NCBI RefSeq assembly: GCF_000002515.2
Contig: NC_006037.1
Coordinates: forward strand, 248,001-312,000
DNA from: Kluyveromyces lactis
Taxonomy: Eukaryota > Ascomycota > Saccharomycetes > Saccharomycetales > Saccharomycetaceae
DNA length: 64,000 nt
Direction of reading: 5' to 3'
The position numbers were made by a program, and so were the translations under genes. The notes under the pieces were generated by a model. The model was not told where the DNA came from. It saw nothing but the letters and a program-made list of their open reading frames with translations, and did no database searches. Positions 28,333 to 39,030 of the stretch are shown here, piece after piece (the stretch's first letter is position 1; every line of letters begins with the position of its first letter).

Positions 28333-29484
28333 ATGTCCAGTATTATTATAGACAACTGCAACAATACATCACTTCCGCCCTTGTTGCTCCCGGCGGTGGT
28401 TCATCATGATGAAAGAAACACATATCTTAACAAGCTGTCGGCATCAAATTTCAAGCAGGATAAATCGGTGTCCGGACTTAACCTCATATCCAATTCTAGC
28501 TCATGGTCCAAGCCAAGTGCTAATTACACTACTTCTAAAACAGCGGTTCTACTGACACCACCAAACTCAAACATTAATAGCTCAACAGCAACGGCAAGTT
28601 CTTCGTTGGATGACTTGGCAAGCCTAGCATCTGTTGCCGCTGCCACCAACAACGTCGCCCTTCCAAAGGATACTATCGGCAGTAGCTATAACAGTCATCA
28701 GCATCCTCTAATACACGACTGTTTGCAGAGAAAACGCTCGAACTCTAGTGCTGATGAAGAATCTTTGGCTGCTCCAGTAGCGTTCAAGAAAAGAGGACGG
28801 AAAAACTCAAGAAAGAATAGCATGAGAATGAGCAGTAACACTTCGTTCACTTTGAGTTCTGCTGTTTCTTCCAACACAACGTCAAGTACTACATCACGCT
28901 CCTCTTCAAGATCAAAGTCACCACTATCAAGAGCTCAATCTGTCTCAAATTCACCATCTTCTGTGGAAGAGGATGCTGGAGTAACACGAGGCTTTGATGA
29001 TAACCAACTACTGGCTAATATCTCAGGAGCTAAAGTTATCACTTCCTCTAAGTGCAAAAGGCAAAGAACAGGACCAAGCTGCGATGTTTGCAGGTCAAAG
29101 AAAATTAAATGCGATGCCACCGTACTAGTCATATCACAAGACCCTTCACTGCTTTTCAATTGCAAAGAAGATGAATCATTACATTGTCCTTTGTCAATTG
29201 ATACTTGTAGACCAGATATATTGATGAAAATCCCGACCGAGGTCAGGAAACAATTAGCAGAACGCAAAGACATGTCGCTGGTTAGACATGTTGATAAGTT
29301 GATTGCTTTCAGCTCTTGTAGCTCATGCCAAAAGAAAAAAGACCGTGATTGTAGTTTTAGCAAAGGGTTCACTAGAAACGATATCGCCGTATTTTCTACT
29401 TTGAACAAAAAACTGGGCAAACGAAATTCTTTAGGAGATTTCACAGTCAAGGACTACCTCAATGTTGGTTATTCACTGGATTGA
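28333..29484 (+). CDS. SUT2: Zn2Cys6-type transcription factor, Sut1/Sut2 family
   Basis: The C-terminal third holds an unusual split zinc cluster: GPSCDVCRSKKIKCDA, then about 65 residues including CPLSIDTC, then SSCSSCQKKKDRDCSFSKGF. This long insertion between the cysteine halves is the hallmark of Sut1/Sut2. These regulate anaerobic sterol uptake and hypoxic genes in S. cerevisiae. The first 240 residues are Ser/Thr/Asn-rich, with a basic stretch (KKRGRKNSRKN). Here one gene stands for the SUT1 (YGL162W) / SUT2 (YPR009W) pair, next to RAD54 and YIP5, as SUT1 is in S. cerevisiae. SUT1 would be an equally fair symbol. Confidence 0.88.
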   Translation: MSSIIIDNCNNTSLPPLLLPAVVHHDERNTYLNKLSASNFKQDKSVSGLNLISNSSSWSKPSANYTTSKTAVLLTPPNSNINSSTATASSSLDDLASLASVAAATNNVALPKDTIGSSYNSHQHPLIHDCLQRKRSNSSADEESLAAPVAFKKRGRKNSRKNSMRMSSNTSFTLSSAVSSNTTSSTTSRSSSRSKSPLSRAQSVSNSPSSVEEDAGVTRGFDDNQLLANISGAKVITSSKCKRQRTGPSCDVCRSKKIKCDATVLVISQDPSLLFNCKEDESLHCPLSIDTCRPDILMKIPTEVRKQLAERKDMSLVRHVDKLIAFSSCSSCQKKKDRDCSFSKGFTRNDIAVFSTLNKKLGKRNSLGDFTVKDYLNVGYSLD

Positions 29485-29879
29485 TAACCTATACATTCAT
29501 ATACAATTCACAGGGCAAAAAGCATTATCGTTCAGCACCCTTTTCATAAAACGAGTAACACTATTTCAACTTTTCATTGAACTTTTTTCTATTAATGATG
29601 GACATACCATTTCAACTATTCTATTCATTATTTCCTCTCCTGATGTACATTATCCCCCTTTGGGTACATTAGAGGGGTGAAGTTTTTTTCCCTGTTATTC
29701 TCTTTCATTGTTTTTTTCTTTGGTTTTTAATCGTTTTATTGTACTCTGTTCAACAGTTAATATATACCTGGTCTAATATGTTTAATTAAACACCCGTTTT
29801 ACATATCATAACTGATACAAGCGTTATATTTTTTAGGTGTCATATTATCATGCTTTGAGTAAGTTGTAGAGTATATACT
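29485..29879. terminator. Convergent 3' flanks of SUT1/2 and YIP5
   Basis: 395 bp of T-rich DNA (for example TTTTTTTCTTTGG near 29711) with TATATA elements, suited to 3'-end formation on both strands. No gene seen. Confidence 0.4.
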
Positions 29880-30677
29880 TTAAAGGATGATCCATCTTAC
29901 CAGTAACGTAAATAGAATATGAACCCCAATCATGGCAAGCAATAGAACTTTACCATTTTGTAACTCTGTTACAACATTTTTTAGTTGTATATAGATAATA
30001 CCACCGCTGTATGCACCTCCTATTGCCACTAGGACCCATTCTATTATATTTTCGAAGGGTCCCACAAGTCCCGTCACTACACTTATGAAACCGATTGGCA
30101 CCCACACAACGTTACTGACACCATATGTGTCAATTGCTGTTATGACATCAAAGGGTTCTTTGAACACGAATTTACAGATCAAAAATGCTAAGATTGGCAC
30201 CCCCAAAACGTAAATGTAGAATAAGAATAGACAATTGATCATGATCTGGAAATCGATTACATCAGAAAAGCTATTTGTGATTAGTGATCCGATAACACTC
30301 TTACCGGAATAAGATAGGAACAGTACCATGATGACAGTGGCTGTTATCCATACAGTACTGTACAAATCCAATTGTGCATCTGCTTGGCTTTCAGGATCCC
30401 TCAATGATTTCAATTCACCTAGTTTCAATGCGGTGATAAGTTTTTGTTTGAGTGTGGTTTCATCTACTTGAAAATATGGAGATAGCTTTGAGAAGATACT
30501 GGCCTTTCCTGTAGTTATAGCAGGTTGAGGAGCCTCTCTAGTAGTTTCTAACGTTATATCTTGGAGCTCAGGCTCGAATGGTTTTAAGCCGGGTGTAACT
30601 TGAGGAACAAAGGAGTCGTCTTCAAATGGATTAATATCATCATCATCACGATCTATCAAATCCTTTTTAGCGCTCAT
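29880..30677 (-). CDS. YIP5: Yip1-family Golgi membrane protein Yip5
   Basis: A Golgi/vesicle membrane protein that binds Rab GTPases. Its hydrophilic N-terminal half contains NPFEDDSFVPQVTPGLKPFEPEL. A Yip1 domain follows, with about five membrane segments from residue 115: WITATVIMVLFLSYSG, NCLFLFYIYVLGVPILAFLICKFVF, YGVSNVVWVPIGFISVV, WVLVAIGGAYSGG and LLLAMIGVHILFTLLVRWIIL. The DLYSTVWI and YGVSNVVWVP motifs are typical of the Yip5/YIPF family. Length 265 against 310 in S. cerevisiae. The position next to SUT1/2 matches YGL162W-YGL161C. Confidence 0.88.
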   Translation of the reverse strand: MSAKKDLIDRDDDDINPFEDDSFVPQVTPGLKPFEPELQDITLETTREAPQPAITTGKASIFSKLSPYFQVDETTLKQKLITALKLGELKSLRDPESQADAQLDLYSTVWITATVIMVLFLSYSGKSVIGSLITNSFSDVIDFQIMINCLFLFYIYVLGVPILAFLICKFVFKEPFDVITAIDTYGVSNVVWVPIGFISVVTGLVGPFENIIEWVLVAIGGAYSGGIIYIQLKNVVTELQNGKVLLLAMIGVHILFTLLVRWIIL

Positions 30678-31950
30678 TGTAGAAGGAAAATCTATAAGTC
30701 AACAATTGTGCGACAAAATTATTTGCTACCGTTCAAATTCTGAATTATGTCAGAGATAAATGCCCGATATTTCTTTCCAATGTTTAGAGATTCAATAAAC
30801 CTTATTTACTATGCGTATGTTGAAGTGATTTTGAACAGCATTTTTCAATTGCTACCGGCAAGACATATATATATATATACGGGTAACAAAATAAGAATAC
30901 ACTTGCACGTGACTTAAATAGGCCCCTGCTCTACTAACAAATGTTCACCGTATTGCCACACCGCTAAAGAAGCGGGTAAAAGCACAGCTGAACATGATCC
31001 GTTGCTTGATCATATTGGGCACACTTCATACGTAGAACACCGCAAATGTAAAAGATGTATCCAGGTATGACTAACCAGCAAATTTATAAAACTCTTGATC
31101 GATTTCTAGGAGACGTAGGTAACGGACTTTTTTACCATACAAATTCAATCGACCTAATTCCAGATAATTAAAGACTCCGTCATTCTAATTAACTCTTTTA
31201 TTGTCGGTAAGCTTTAGGGCATACTAAATATAACAGTAAAGAATTTTAAGCAACGTACGATAAGTAAATTACAAAAGGTAACTAATCCGCCATGAGTTGT
31301 AATTGACCTGGCATGTGATTCGAAGCGCTTTTTCCAATAAGCCGTATCTGCCATTATGATGCAGCCTTTGACTATTTTCAATGAAGTGTCGTGAAATTGC
31401 ATCCCTTGTGGATAATGATTATAAACAAGATATTCTATTCAAATCTGAGATTTTCGGTCGAATTGAGAGGTGGTTTTGTTGTGAACCGGGATAGTCGTCA
31501 TATTGGAAATATGAGAGCATACCGATCTATATATTTTGTACCTCAACTCACCATTTTCTAATGCATATCAAATCAGATCAACACGGTTACAAAGCTCCGA
31601 CGCCAATTGTCAATCTATAGGATTATGATTAACATGTGCTGTCTTATCCTGAATCGAGCTTAATCAAGCTCAGGATTACGGAAAGTGTCATGTTCGTACA
31701 AGATGAGATATACGAATTAGTTTTTTTCTTTTTCACCTTTTCAGCAGTTAACTCAAGCTGGCATTTTAATGCAGAACATTGAAAGATGAGGCTGGCTGGC
31801 ATGATGAAGAGGCCATCGTATTGGAAAGACTGCTAAATAATCCGACTCTAGTGGTCATTTATATACCAAAGATTCAGTAATTCAGGTTGTCATAGTTATC
31901 AATTCATATTACAATTACATTACACTACTCTCCCTAATTTTTCCCAGTGT
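30678..31950. promoter_or_regulatory. Divergent YIP5-SUA5 intergenic region
   Basis: About 1.27 kb, more than such housekeeping genes need. It contains GTATGT (30815) and TACTAAC (30932) in intron order, a CACGTG at 30907-30912, and a frame of 38 codons starting at 31055. See findings for a possible small spliced gene. Nothing else is recognised. Confidence 0.4.
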
Positions 31951-33165
31951 ATGCTACGAAGTGTAATGAAATTAACTACCAGGATTCTGAAAGTCGATCC
32001 TGCAGCGATACATTTCTCAGATAGTGCCCATATAGACGGATCTTTACCGACATTCACATGTGCTGAAACTGAAAAAAACCTGTTAGAAGCTGCTGGTATA
32101 ATACGAGATACCTCAGAAACTGTTGCCTTTCCAACTGAGACTGTGTATGGACTTGGAGGTTCTGCCTTGAACGATGAATCTGTAAAAAATATATACAAGG
32201 CAAAGAACAGACCTAGCGATAACCCTTTGATAACCCATATTTCGTCCCTTTCTCAACTTAACCGTGTCATATACTCAGATATCTCTGATGATTGTAAGCC
32301 TCTTTCCCATGTACCAGAGATTTATCATCCATTAGTGGAAAAACTGTGGCCTGGGCCACTTACCATACTCTTATCAATTCCCGACGGTTCAAACAGAAAC
32401 ACATTATCCAAATTGACTACTGCAAATCAACCAACATTTGCGTGTCGAATCCCTGCTAATCCGATTGCAAGAGCATTAATAGCATTGAGTGATACCCCAA
32501 TCGCAGCACCTTCAGCCAACGCATCTACAAGACCATCACCAACGACCGCTGAACACGTATTCCATGACTTGAATGGTAGAATACCACTTATTTTAGATGG
32601 TGGTAAATGTTCTGTTGGTGTCGAATCTACTGTAGTCGATGGGCTTGTAACTCCGCCAATGTTATTAAGGCCAGGTGGTTTTACCTATGAGAATATTCTA
32701 AACATTGGCGGACCTCTATGGAAAGAGTGTCTGGTAGAGACTAAAGTAAACATCAAGGACGATGAAAAAGTCAAAACTCCAGGTATGAAATATAGACATT
32801 ATTCCCCTAAGGCTAAGGTTATTTTATTGGTGCCTGAAGGCGATTCGCAAATCATATCATCCGAAAGATTGGGTAGACTGAAAAGCTTAGTTGACAAGGA
32901 AATCATACAGCAGGGTGCCAAAAAGGTTGCATTCTTGAACAGCTTACATTTGAATAAACATTTCATAGATGGCAAGTGCATACATGAATCACTCGGTACA
33001 ACAGGCAAGGAGATCCAAGCCAATCTTTTTGCTCTTTTGAGAAAAGTTGATGAAGAAGACAACGTAGACCTAATTGTTGTAGAGGGAACAGAAGCCAACG
33101 AAGAAGGGCTAGCAATTATGAACAGATTAAGGAAGGCAGCTAGTAACAACATCATTAACTTTTAG
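31951..33165 (+). CDS. SUA5: Threonylcarbamoyl-AMP synthase Sua5
   Basis: Makes threonylcarbamoyl-AMP from Thr, bicarbonate and ATP for the t6A37 modification of ANN-decoding tRNAs. The YrdC domain (about 45-245) shows [12 protein letters not shown], the KxR motif [26 protein letters not shown] and [13 protein letters not shown]. The C-terminal Sua5 domain starts after the linker [18 protein letters not shown] and runs to the end. Length 404 against 426. The first residues ([15 protein letters not shown]) are basic and might allow mitochondrial import. It is convergent with PMR1, as YGL169W is with YGL167C. Confidence 0.95.
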   Translation: MLRSVMKLTTRILKVDPAAIHFSDSAHIDGSLPTFTCAETEKNLLEAAGIIRDTSETVAFPTETVYGLGGSALNDESVKNIYKAKNRPSDNPLITHISSLSQLNRVIYSDISDDCKPLSHVPEIYHPLVEKLWPGPLTILLSIPDGSNRNTLSKLTTANQPTFACRIPANPIARALIALSDTPIAAPSANASTRPSPTTAEHVFHDLNGRIPLILDGGKCSVGVESTVVDGLVTPPMLLRPGGFTYENILNIGGPLWKECLVETKVNIKDDEKVKTPGMKYRHYSPKAKVILLVPEGDSQIISSERLGRLKSLVDKEIIQQGAKKVAFLNSLHLNKHFIDGKCIHESLGTTGKEIQANLFALLRKVDEEDNVDLIVVEGTEANEEGLAIMNRLRKAASNNIINF

Positions 33166-33312
33166 TGAAATGTTCCAGAGTATTTTAGCTTCCGATATAT
33201 ACTATTCATAAAAGTAACACTAATGCATATTACCATAACTAGTAACATATAAATGCTCGTTGCAATTTAATATACATGAATACATGAAATATATAACTTT
33301 TTATCAGACCAA

Positions 33313-36129
33313 TTAAACAATTGAGGAGCTATATGAGTCCAAGTATCTATTTTTCTTGACATAGTATTTCCTGATTTCATCACCAATGAAAACGCTGCTG
33401 CTTAACGTTAAGAGGAACAGTAAATCTCCCAGGCTAAGACTTTCTGTCTTAAAAATACCCTGAAAGAATGGTATATAAATGGCGCATAATTGTCCTAAAA
33501 GAGATAAGCTCACAGCATAGTTGAACATCTTGTTTGCAAAGAATCCTATCTCGAAGATGGATTTCGTTGCATGTCTACAAGACAAGGCATTAAACATATC
33601 AAAAAAGACAAAACAGGTAAATGTCATAGTTGTGTCTCTTGATGTAACTTGGCCATCTTCTGCCATTTCCTTGACAAAGACATATATTGTTCCAACAATT
33701 ATAAAACATGCACTAATCAACACTCTTTTGAGGACAGCGTCAGTTAGGATCTTGTCAGTCCTTTTTCTTGGGGGTTTTCTCATAACTTCATGATCGACAG
33801 GCTCAACACCTAAGGACTGAGCTGGAGGTCCATCCATTAATATATTAATCCAAAGAATCTGCATGGCATTTAAAGGATTTGGTAGTTTCAAAGAAGTCGA
33901 AATAGCGACCAACGAAAGAGCAGCAACTGAGGTAGACAATTGGAAAGTCAAGAAATTTTGAATATTATTGAAAATACCTTTACCTTCTTCAATGGCAGTT
34001 AAAATTGTACTGAAGTCATCGTCGGTTAAAACCATATCAGAGGCTTCTTTGGCAACATCAGTTCCCATTTTACCCATAGACACACCTATATCTGCCAACT
34101 TCAAGGCAGGTGCATCATTAACACCATCGCCAGTCATTGCTACAATATCACCACGCTTTTGCAAGGCGCGAACAATGTTCAACTTATGTTCAGGGGTAGC
34201 ACGAGCAAACACGTTAACATGATCAATAACACTAGCCAATTGGTCATCAGTCATTTGGTCCAGCTTATCACCTGAAAGCACACTGTATTCAGGGTTGATG
34301 ACAGGAATTCCAATTTGTCTAGCAATACTAACAGCAGTGTTTTCAGCATCACCTGTGATCATAATAACATGTACGCTACCTTGGAGTAGTTCTTCAATGG
34401 CACTGCGGACTGTCGGCCTAGGTGGATCATTCATAGCAATTAGACCAGTAAATGTTAAGCCTTCAACCATGTCTTCATTGAATTCTTTGTCACCATGGGT
34501 GGCGCTCACCTCCAGCTCCGCAAAAGCAAGTGTACGAAGTCCTTCAGAAGCCAGTGCAACAGCTGCATCGTTAATGATGGCTTTATCATTTGGTTTCAGC
34601 TTATGCACCTTCCCGTCTCTGCCAATGTAGTTGATGGATTTCTCAACAATCTTTTCGAAAGCACCTTTCACGTATACTACCACTTTATCATTGGCATCGA
34701 TAGTTTTGACAGCCATAAATTTTCTCTTCGAATTGAAAGGGATTTCGTTAATCTTGTTGACGGAGTTTCTGCAATCATTTATACCAAAATGTTGTAATGA
34801 CTCTAAGATGGCAATATCTGTTGGATTACCAAGGTATTTAAGATGTTCCTGGGAGTAGGTCCCATTATTGCAAATGTTACCGATTCTCAAAGTGGTAGCA
34901 ACATCTTGCTCCATTTTAATCGGTCTTTCTTTCACCTTAGATAATGCCAAACAATTAGTTTTATTTTCCATACTGCCCAAACACCAAATCTTTGAAACAG
35001 TCATATGATTTGCGGTCAAAGTACCAGTCTTATCAGAACAAATAACGTTTACAGAACCCAAAGTTTCAACACTTGGAAGCCTCCTGACAATAGCCTTACG
35101 TTTAGCCATTCTTAAGACCCCTAGGGCCAAAGTAACAGTAACAATAATTGGTAAACCTTCAGGGATAGCAGCCACCGCTAGAGAAACAGCGATCTGGAAC
35201 ATTTCCAACCATGATCTACCCTGGATAATACCAATCAAACAAATAATACCAATCAAAACGAAACTCATGTAGGACAAATCCTGACCCAATTTGTCCATTG
35301 CTGTCTGCAATGGAGTCTTTGGCTTATCTATACCACTCATCATTTCAAAGACAGAACCAAAAACAGTATGCTTGCCTGTGGCAATGACTATTCCCTTACC
35401 ATGGCCTTCTCTGACCAAAGTACCCATAAATCCGATACAGTTTCTATCGCCAACTGGAATAATGGATCCAGGTATATGAGAGTAGTTCTTAGGGTCCACT
35501 GCACCAGAACTCTTGTGTACTGGTTCATTTTCACCTGTCAAATTACTTTCATCTACGCACAAATCGATAGATTCTACAATTCTTAAATCAGCAGGAATTC
35601 TATCACCGACCTTAAATCTGACCAAATCACCTGGAACTAAGTTTGACGCAAGAACATGGGATAACTGCCCTGATCTTGTCAAATGACATTCCGCTGGGAC
35701 TAACTTGTTTAATGCTTCTAATGACTTCTCTGACTTATATTCTTGTACAAACCCGACGGTAACAACAATGATGATGGCCAGAGCAATACTGATGGAATCA
35801 TCGATGTTTCCCATTAAGAAAGATATAACTGCAGATCCGATCAACAAAAGAATTAAAGGGTCTTCAATGAATGTAGACAAGAATTTTTTCCAAAGAGATA
35901 CTTTCTCATCAGGTAGGACTTCGTTTGATCCCCAAATTGATTTCCTATAAGCAATTTCTGATGGATTGGATAAACCATTATCGAAATCAGTTCCTAATTG
36001 TGCTATCGTATCTTCCACTGACACCGTGCAATATTCTAGTGAGGCATTAGGCTGCGAAAGCACATCGACAGCGGGCTGTGGCGGTTGCTGGTCTCGTGCG
36101 AGATAAGACTCAAACGGATTGTCACTCAT
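33313..36129 (-). CDS. PMR1: Golgi Ca2+/Mn2+-transporting P-type ATPase Pmr1
   Basis: P2A-type ATPase that pumps Ca2+ and Mn2+ into the Golgi, supporting glycosylation and Mn detoxification. Domain order: cation-ATPase N-terminal domain, actuator loop TGENEPVHKS, membrane segment 4 with AVAAIPEGLPI, the phosphorylation site CSDKTGTLT (Asp near residue 365), nucleotide-binding KGAFEKIVE, and hinge MTGDGVNDAPALKLADIG (near 663). The C-terminal segments contain NAMQILWINILMDGPPAQSLG with ion-site Asn and Asp. Ten membrane segments are expected. Length 938 against 950. The short N-terminus (MSDNPFESYLARDQQ) matches the family. Confidence 0.96.
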   Translation of the reverse strand: MSDNPFESYLARDQQPPQPAVDVLSQPNASLEYCTVSVEDTIAQLGTDFDNGLSNPSEIAYRKSIWGSNEVLPDEKVSLWKKFLSTFIEDPLILLLIGSAVISFLMGNIDDSISIALAIIIVVTVGFVQEYKSEKSLEALNKLVPAECHLTRSGQLSHVLASNLVPGDLVRFKVGDRIPADLRIVESIDLCVDESNLTGENEPVHKSSGAVDPKNYSHIPGSIIPVGDRNCIGFMGTLVREGHGKGIVIATGKHTVFGSVFEMMSGIDKPKTPLQTAMDKLGQDLSYMSFVLIGIICLIGIIQGRSWLEMFQIAVSLAVAAIPEGLPIIVTVTLALGVLRMAKRKAIVRRLPSVETLGSVNVICSDKTGTLTANHMTVSKIWCLGSMENKTNCLALSKVKERPIKMEQDVATTLRIGNICNNGTYSQEHLKYLGNPTDIAILESLQHFGINDCRNSVNKINEIPFNSKRKFMAVKTIDANDKVVVYVKGAFEKIVEKSINYIGRDGKVHKLKPNDKAIINDAAVALASEGLRTLAFAELEVSATHGDKEFNEDMVEGLTFTGLIAMNDPPRPTVRSAIEELLQGSVHVIMITGDAENTAVSIARQIGIPVINPEYSVLSGDKLDQMTDDQLASVIDHVNVFARATPEHKLNIVRALQKRGDIVAMTGDGVNDAPALKLADIGVSMGKMGTDVAKEASDMVLTDDDFSTILTAIEEGKGIFNNIQNFLTFQLSTSVAALSLVAISTSLKLPNPLNAMQILWINILMDGPPAQSLGVEPVDHEVMRKPPRKRTDKILTDAVLKRVLISACFIIVGTIYVFVKEMAEDGQVTSRDTTMTFTCFVFFDMFNALSCRHATKSIFEIGFFANKMFNYAVSLSLLGQLCAIYIPFFQGIFKTESLSLGDLLFLLTLSSSVFIGDEIRKYYVKKNRYLDSYSSSIV

Positions 36130-37227
36130 ATATGCTGCAGATCAGTAAAAAGATGTGTAGTATATCAAAGCCACCAACGGTTTCTCTTTAAGATGATGAT
36201 TTGGCGTAAGGGAAACGCAAAAAACGACAAAGATAGTGATAAAGCTTCTCAATAACTTCAACTGCAAAGCAGAGAAACAGAACGTATTAGAACCAATAAA
36301 GAATTTACGTATAAGTCCAAATCGCCGACGCTTGCTGTCTCTGGGTCTTGTCCTTTTTTTGTTCTCTTGGCTACGATGTACTTTATTTCGACAGAGAATT
36401 TTTGAAAATTTCACTTACGGTGGAAAAACGTTTCCTTTAATATATATAATAAAGAAAACATGATGTTTTTAATATACGGAGATTTAAACAGAAAGCCATC
36501 GTCCCGGTAACCTTTGAAAGTGTGTAGAAGTAATGAAACGTATGACAGAGGGAGATCAGAGTTGATGCTATTAGCCGCGAGCGCCATTTTGTTTGTTTAA
36601 ATCTAATTGGATATCCAAAGGCATACAAAAGAAATGATATTAAACTTTCAAGAATCGAATATCTTAAAAAGTCAAGATCTTAACTATGTAGCGACAGTAA
36701 ATATTAAAAAAAAAACTAAGGAAAAAGGATGATTGAGTACCTTTGTTACCCGGTTAGGTACGATTATAACATTGTGACACTGTTAAAAGACCGACAAGGT
36801 GATGATTGAAAGAAGCTCAGTAGATACGTGTGCTCAGCTAAATTCGGTCAACTCCAGAATACATATAAGCTTTCTTTTTCTCTCTGTCATTTTTTAGATA
36901 TATTTTACACAGTATAATGAAGTATCTGACAATTTTAATTTTTGATATGCATGCACTATAGGTGGACTCTTTAAAAGTAAGGTTTAGGGGATCGGAATAG
37001 CAGTTAGAGTGTATGTGAAACGAATGGGTCGAAATAGAATTATAATTAGGGGGATTAGTCAAATGTTTCGGCAATGATAAATGAATTCAAATGCAAGGAG
37101 TACACCATGCCGTGTTTTATTGTAAAATGCAGGAAGAAAAAAAAATTGGACGACCCAGTCGACATACACCACCATGATAGATAGGTTTAGTTTTATTTTT
37201 TTGGATGTTTAAAGAATATAGCAGTGA
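36130..37227. promoter_or_regulatory. PMR1 upstream region and MID2-like 3' flank
   Basis: About 1.1 kb between two minus-strand genes, AT-rich with A-runs (36704-36716). No coding frame of natural composition is seen. It presumably includes the PMR1 promoter on the left. Confidence 0.4.
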
Positions 37228-38244
37228 TCAGTAGTTTCTACCGTTCAATTCATTACCGTCATCATCGTAATATTTTTCTTCATCCAACATCAGTTCGTTG
37301 GAATGAGATTTTCTATGGCCATCGGTGTTGTTTCTACCGACAGTATTATTTCTTGTTGGCGCCAACACTGATGGTTCATCGATACCTGATTCCGGAGATT
37401 CCGTCACGTAATCGTCCGTTTGTTTACCCATGAATGCTTTCCACCATTTAGACACTTTACCAGAAGTGTATGCGGTCACCACTTTACCCTCTGAGTTTAA
37501 GAAGTTCGTTCTCTTTGGTTTGATGCAGAAAATGTAGATCAATGCCAATAATACAAGCAAGATCGGGACACCCAACCCTACAACAACACCGATCACAATC
37601 CTTTTATTTTTGTCGCTTAGTCCCGTGTGTTGGCCTTCTCTGCTGTCGGGATCGCTGGTACTAGTAGGTGTGAAAGTAACTGTAGTGTACCTATCGCTCA
37701 AAATCGTGACACCGTTGATCACCGAAGTGATGGTGGTCGGCGGATGTGTGGTGGTCGGATCAGACGATGATTCCACTGATGTAGAAGTTGTCTCCTCTTC
37801 AGATGATGTTGTGGTTTCATCCAGATCGCTAGAAGTGCTGGTAGAAGAGCTTGTGCTTGAACTGGTAGATGATGATGATGTGGAAGACTCGGATGAAGAA
37901 CTGCTACTACTGCTAGTAGTGGTGTTAGAAGGAAGCTCAGAACTAGATGAGATATCCGTTGAAATGAAAGACGTCGACACTTCTGACATCGAAGTCTCTT
38001 CTGGGGCTTCAGACGATGAAACAAAGGGTTCCTCCGTGCTACTTACTTCCCCATCACTCGAACTAGTAATAACGGTAAACGTCGACTGCTCTTCGGAAGA
38101 AGACGCCAAAGATGAGGAAGGAGATAGTGTACTTGTTGTACCGTTGCTTGCCGTTATCCCTCCGTCATTTTCCGCCGCAGACTGCTGACCCAGAACTGGT
38201 TTTATCGCAGAGACTAATAATAGCAGCGGTATCACAAACTGCAT
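37228..38244 (-). CDS. MID2: Cell-wall stress sensor, Mid2/Mtl1 type
   Basis: A plasma-membrane mechanosensor feeding Rom2-Rho1-Pkc1 cell-wall-integrity signalling. It shows a signal peptide (MQFVIPLLLLVSAIKPVLG), a Ser/Thr-rich ectodomain of about 190 residues with Ser runs suited to O-mannosylation, and one membrane span (RIVIGVVVGLGVPILLVLLALIYIF, about 213-237). The cytoplasmic tail begins CIKPKRTNFLNSEGKVVTAYTSGKVSKWWKAFMGK and closely resembles the juxtamembrane tail of Mid2/Mtl1. The C-terminal EEKYYDDDGNELNGRNY resembles the Mid2 end. Length 338 against 376 (Mid2). The Ser codon repeats (TCx/AGy) create an open antisense frame that is not a gene. Confidence 0.86.
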   Translation of the reverse strand: MQFVIPLLLLVSAIKPVLGQQSAAENDGGITASNGTTSTLSPSSSLASSSEEQSTFTVITSSSDGEVSSTEEPFVSSSEAPEETSMSEVSTSFISTDISSSSELPSNTTTSSSSSSSSESSTSSSSTSSSTSSSTSTSSDLDETTTSSEEETTSTSVESSSDPTTTHPPTTITSVINGVTILSDRYTTVTFTPTSTSDPDSREGQHTGLSDKNKRIVIGVVVGLGVPILLVLLALIYIFCIKPKRTNFLNSEGKVVTAYTSGKVSKWWKAFMGKQTDDYVTESPESGIDEPSVLAPTRNNTVGRNNTDGHRKSHSNELMLDEEKYYDDDGNELNGRNY

Positions 38245-39030
38245 ATTTCCTCAATATATCAGATCGAAATAACAACTGTTCCTCCTCTCTAAACCAAATG
38301 GAAAAAGATGTGCCAGCTAATATTCACTCTGCACAAGTGAGTCAACCTATACAGAGCAAAAAAAAAGGCAACGTACAAACTACAGATCAAAGTTTAAATC
38401 TCATGTACTTGTTAACATGTAACACATTTTATTTATACTATATTTGATCTGAAAATCATTCAAGCAAAATAGATCAAAAGGAAAGGTGCTTCGCCAAAAA
38501 AAAAAAAAAAATGGAAAATTCAAACAATAAAAATAAAACGTCTTTTTTCGAAAAAATCCGTCTTTTTCTTTCCAGATCATCGTAACGGAATTGAGATCGA
38601 GAAAGAATGTTCATAGAAACGATCGTGCGATCAGTAAGTATGGGTGAAGATGATGGTCTCTTCGAGACCTCCGTCTAGAATTCAGATTCCACTTGGATTG
38701 GAATGGATTGATGGTTATGGTTACCATGCATTTGAGGGACAAATGCCGCGCCTCCAATCTTTAAGTATATGAATTGCCTATTCTCCGGGGTTTGTTAAGT
38801 TCAACTTGCGTGTTCTTCGAAGCACAGTTGAAATTAGATCTTATATATTCTATCTATGTACATGCCTAAGCGTATGCGGGTCTAGGTATTCTCAAAGCGG
38901 ATTTGGTTTGAGACTAGATATATAAAAATTCCAAAAGATATACCTTGATGTAGAAAGCTTGCGGAGTAGTTAGAGAACTGAAGGATAATGAGAAGATACG
39001 TGTTTTAGTTGAGGGGGGTTGCTAAATTGT
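38245..39030. other. MID2-like promoter and SCW4-like 3' flank
   Basis: About 790 bp. A-rich tract at 38496-38510. A short perfect hairpin GGTCTC-TTC-GAGACC at 38655-38669 stands out. No gene is recognised. Confidence 0.4.

Noticed and set aside
37610-38188. Long antisense frame opposite the MID2-like gene
   Set aside because: Produced by the Ser codon repeats of the sense gene; Val/Asp/Ser-only composition.
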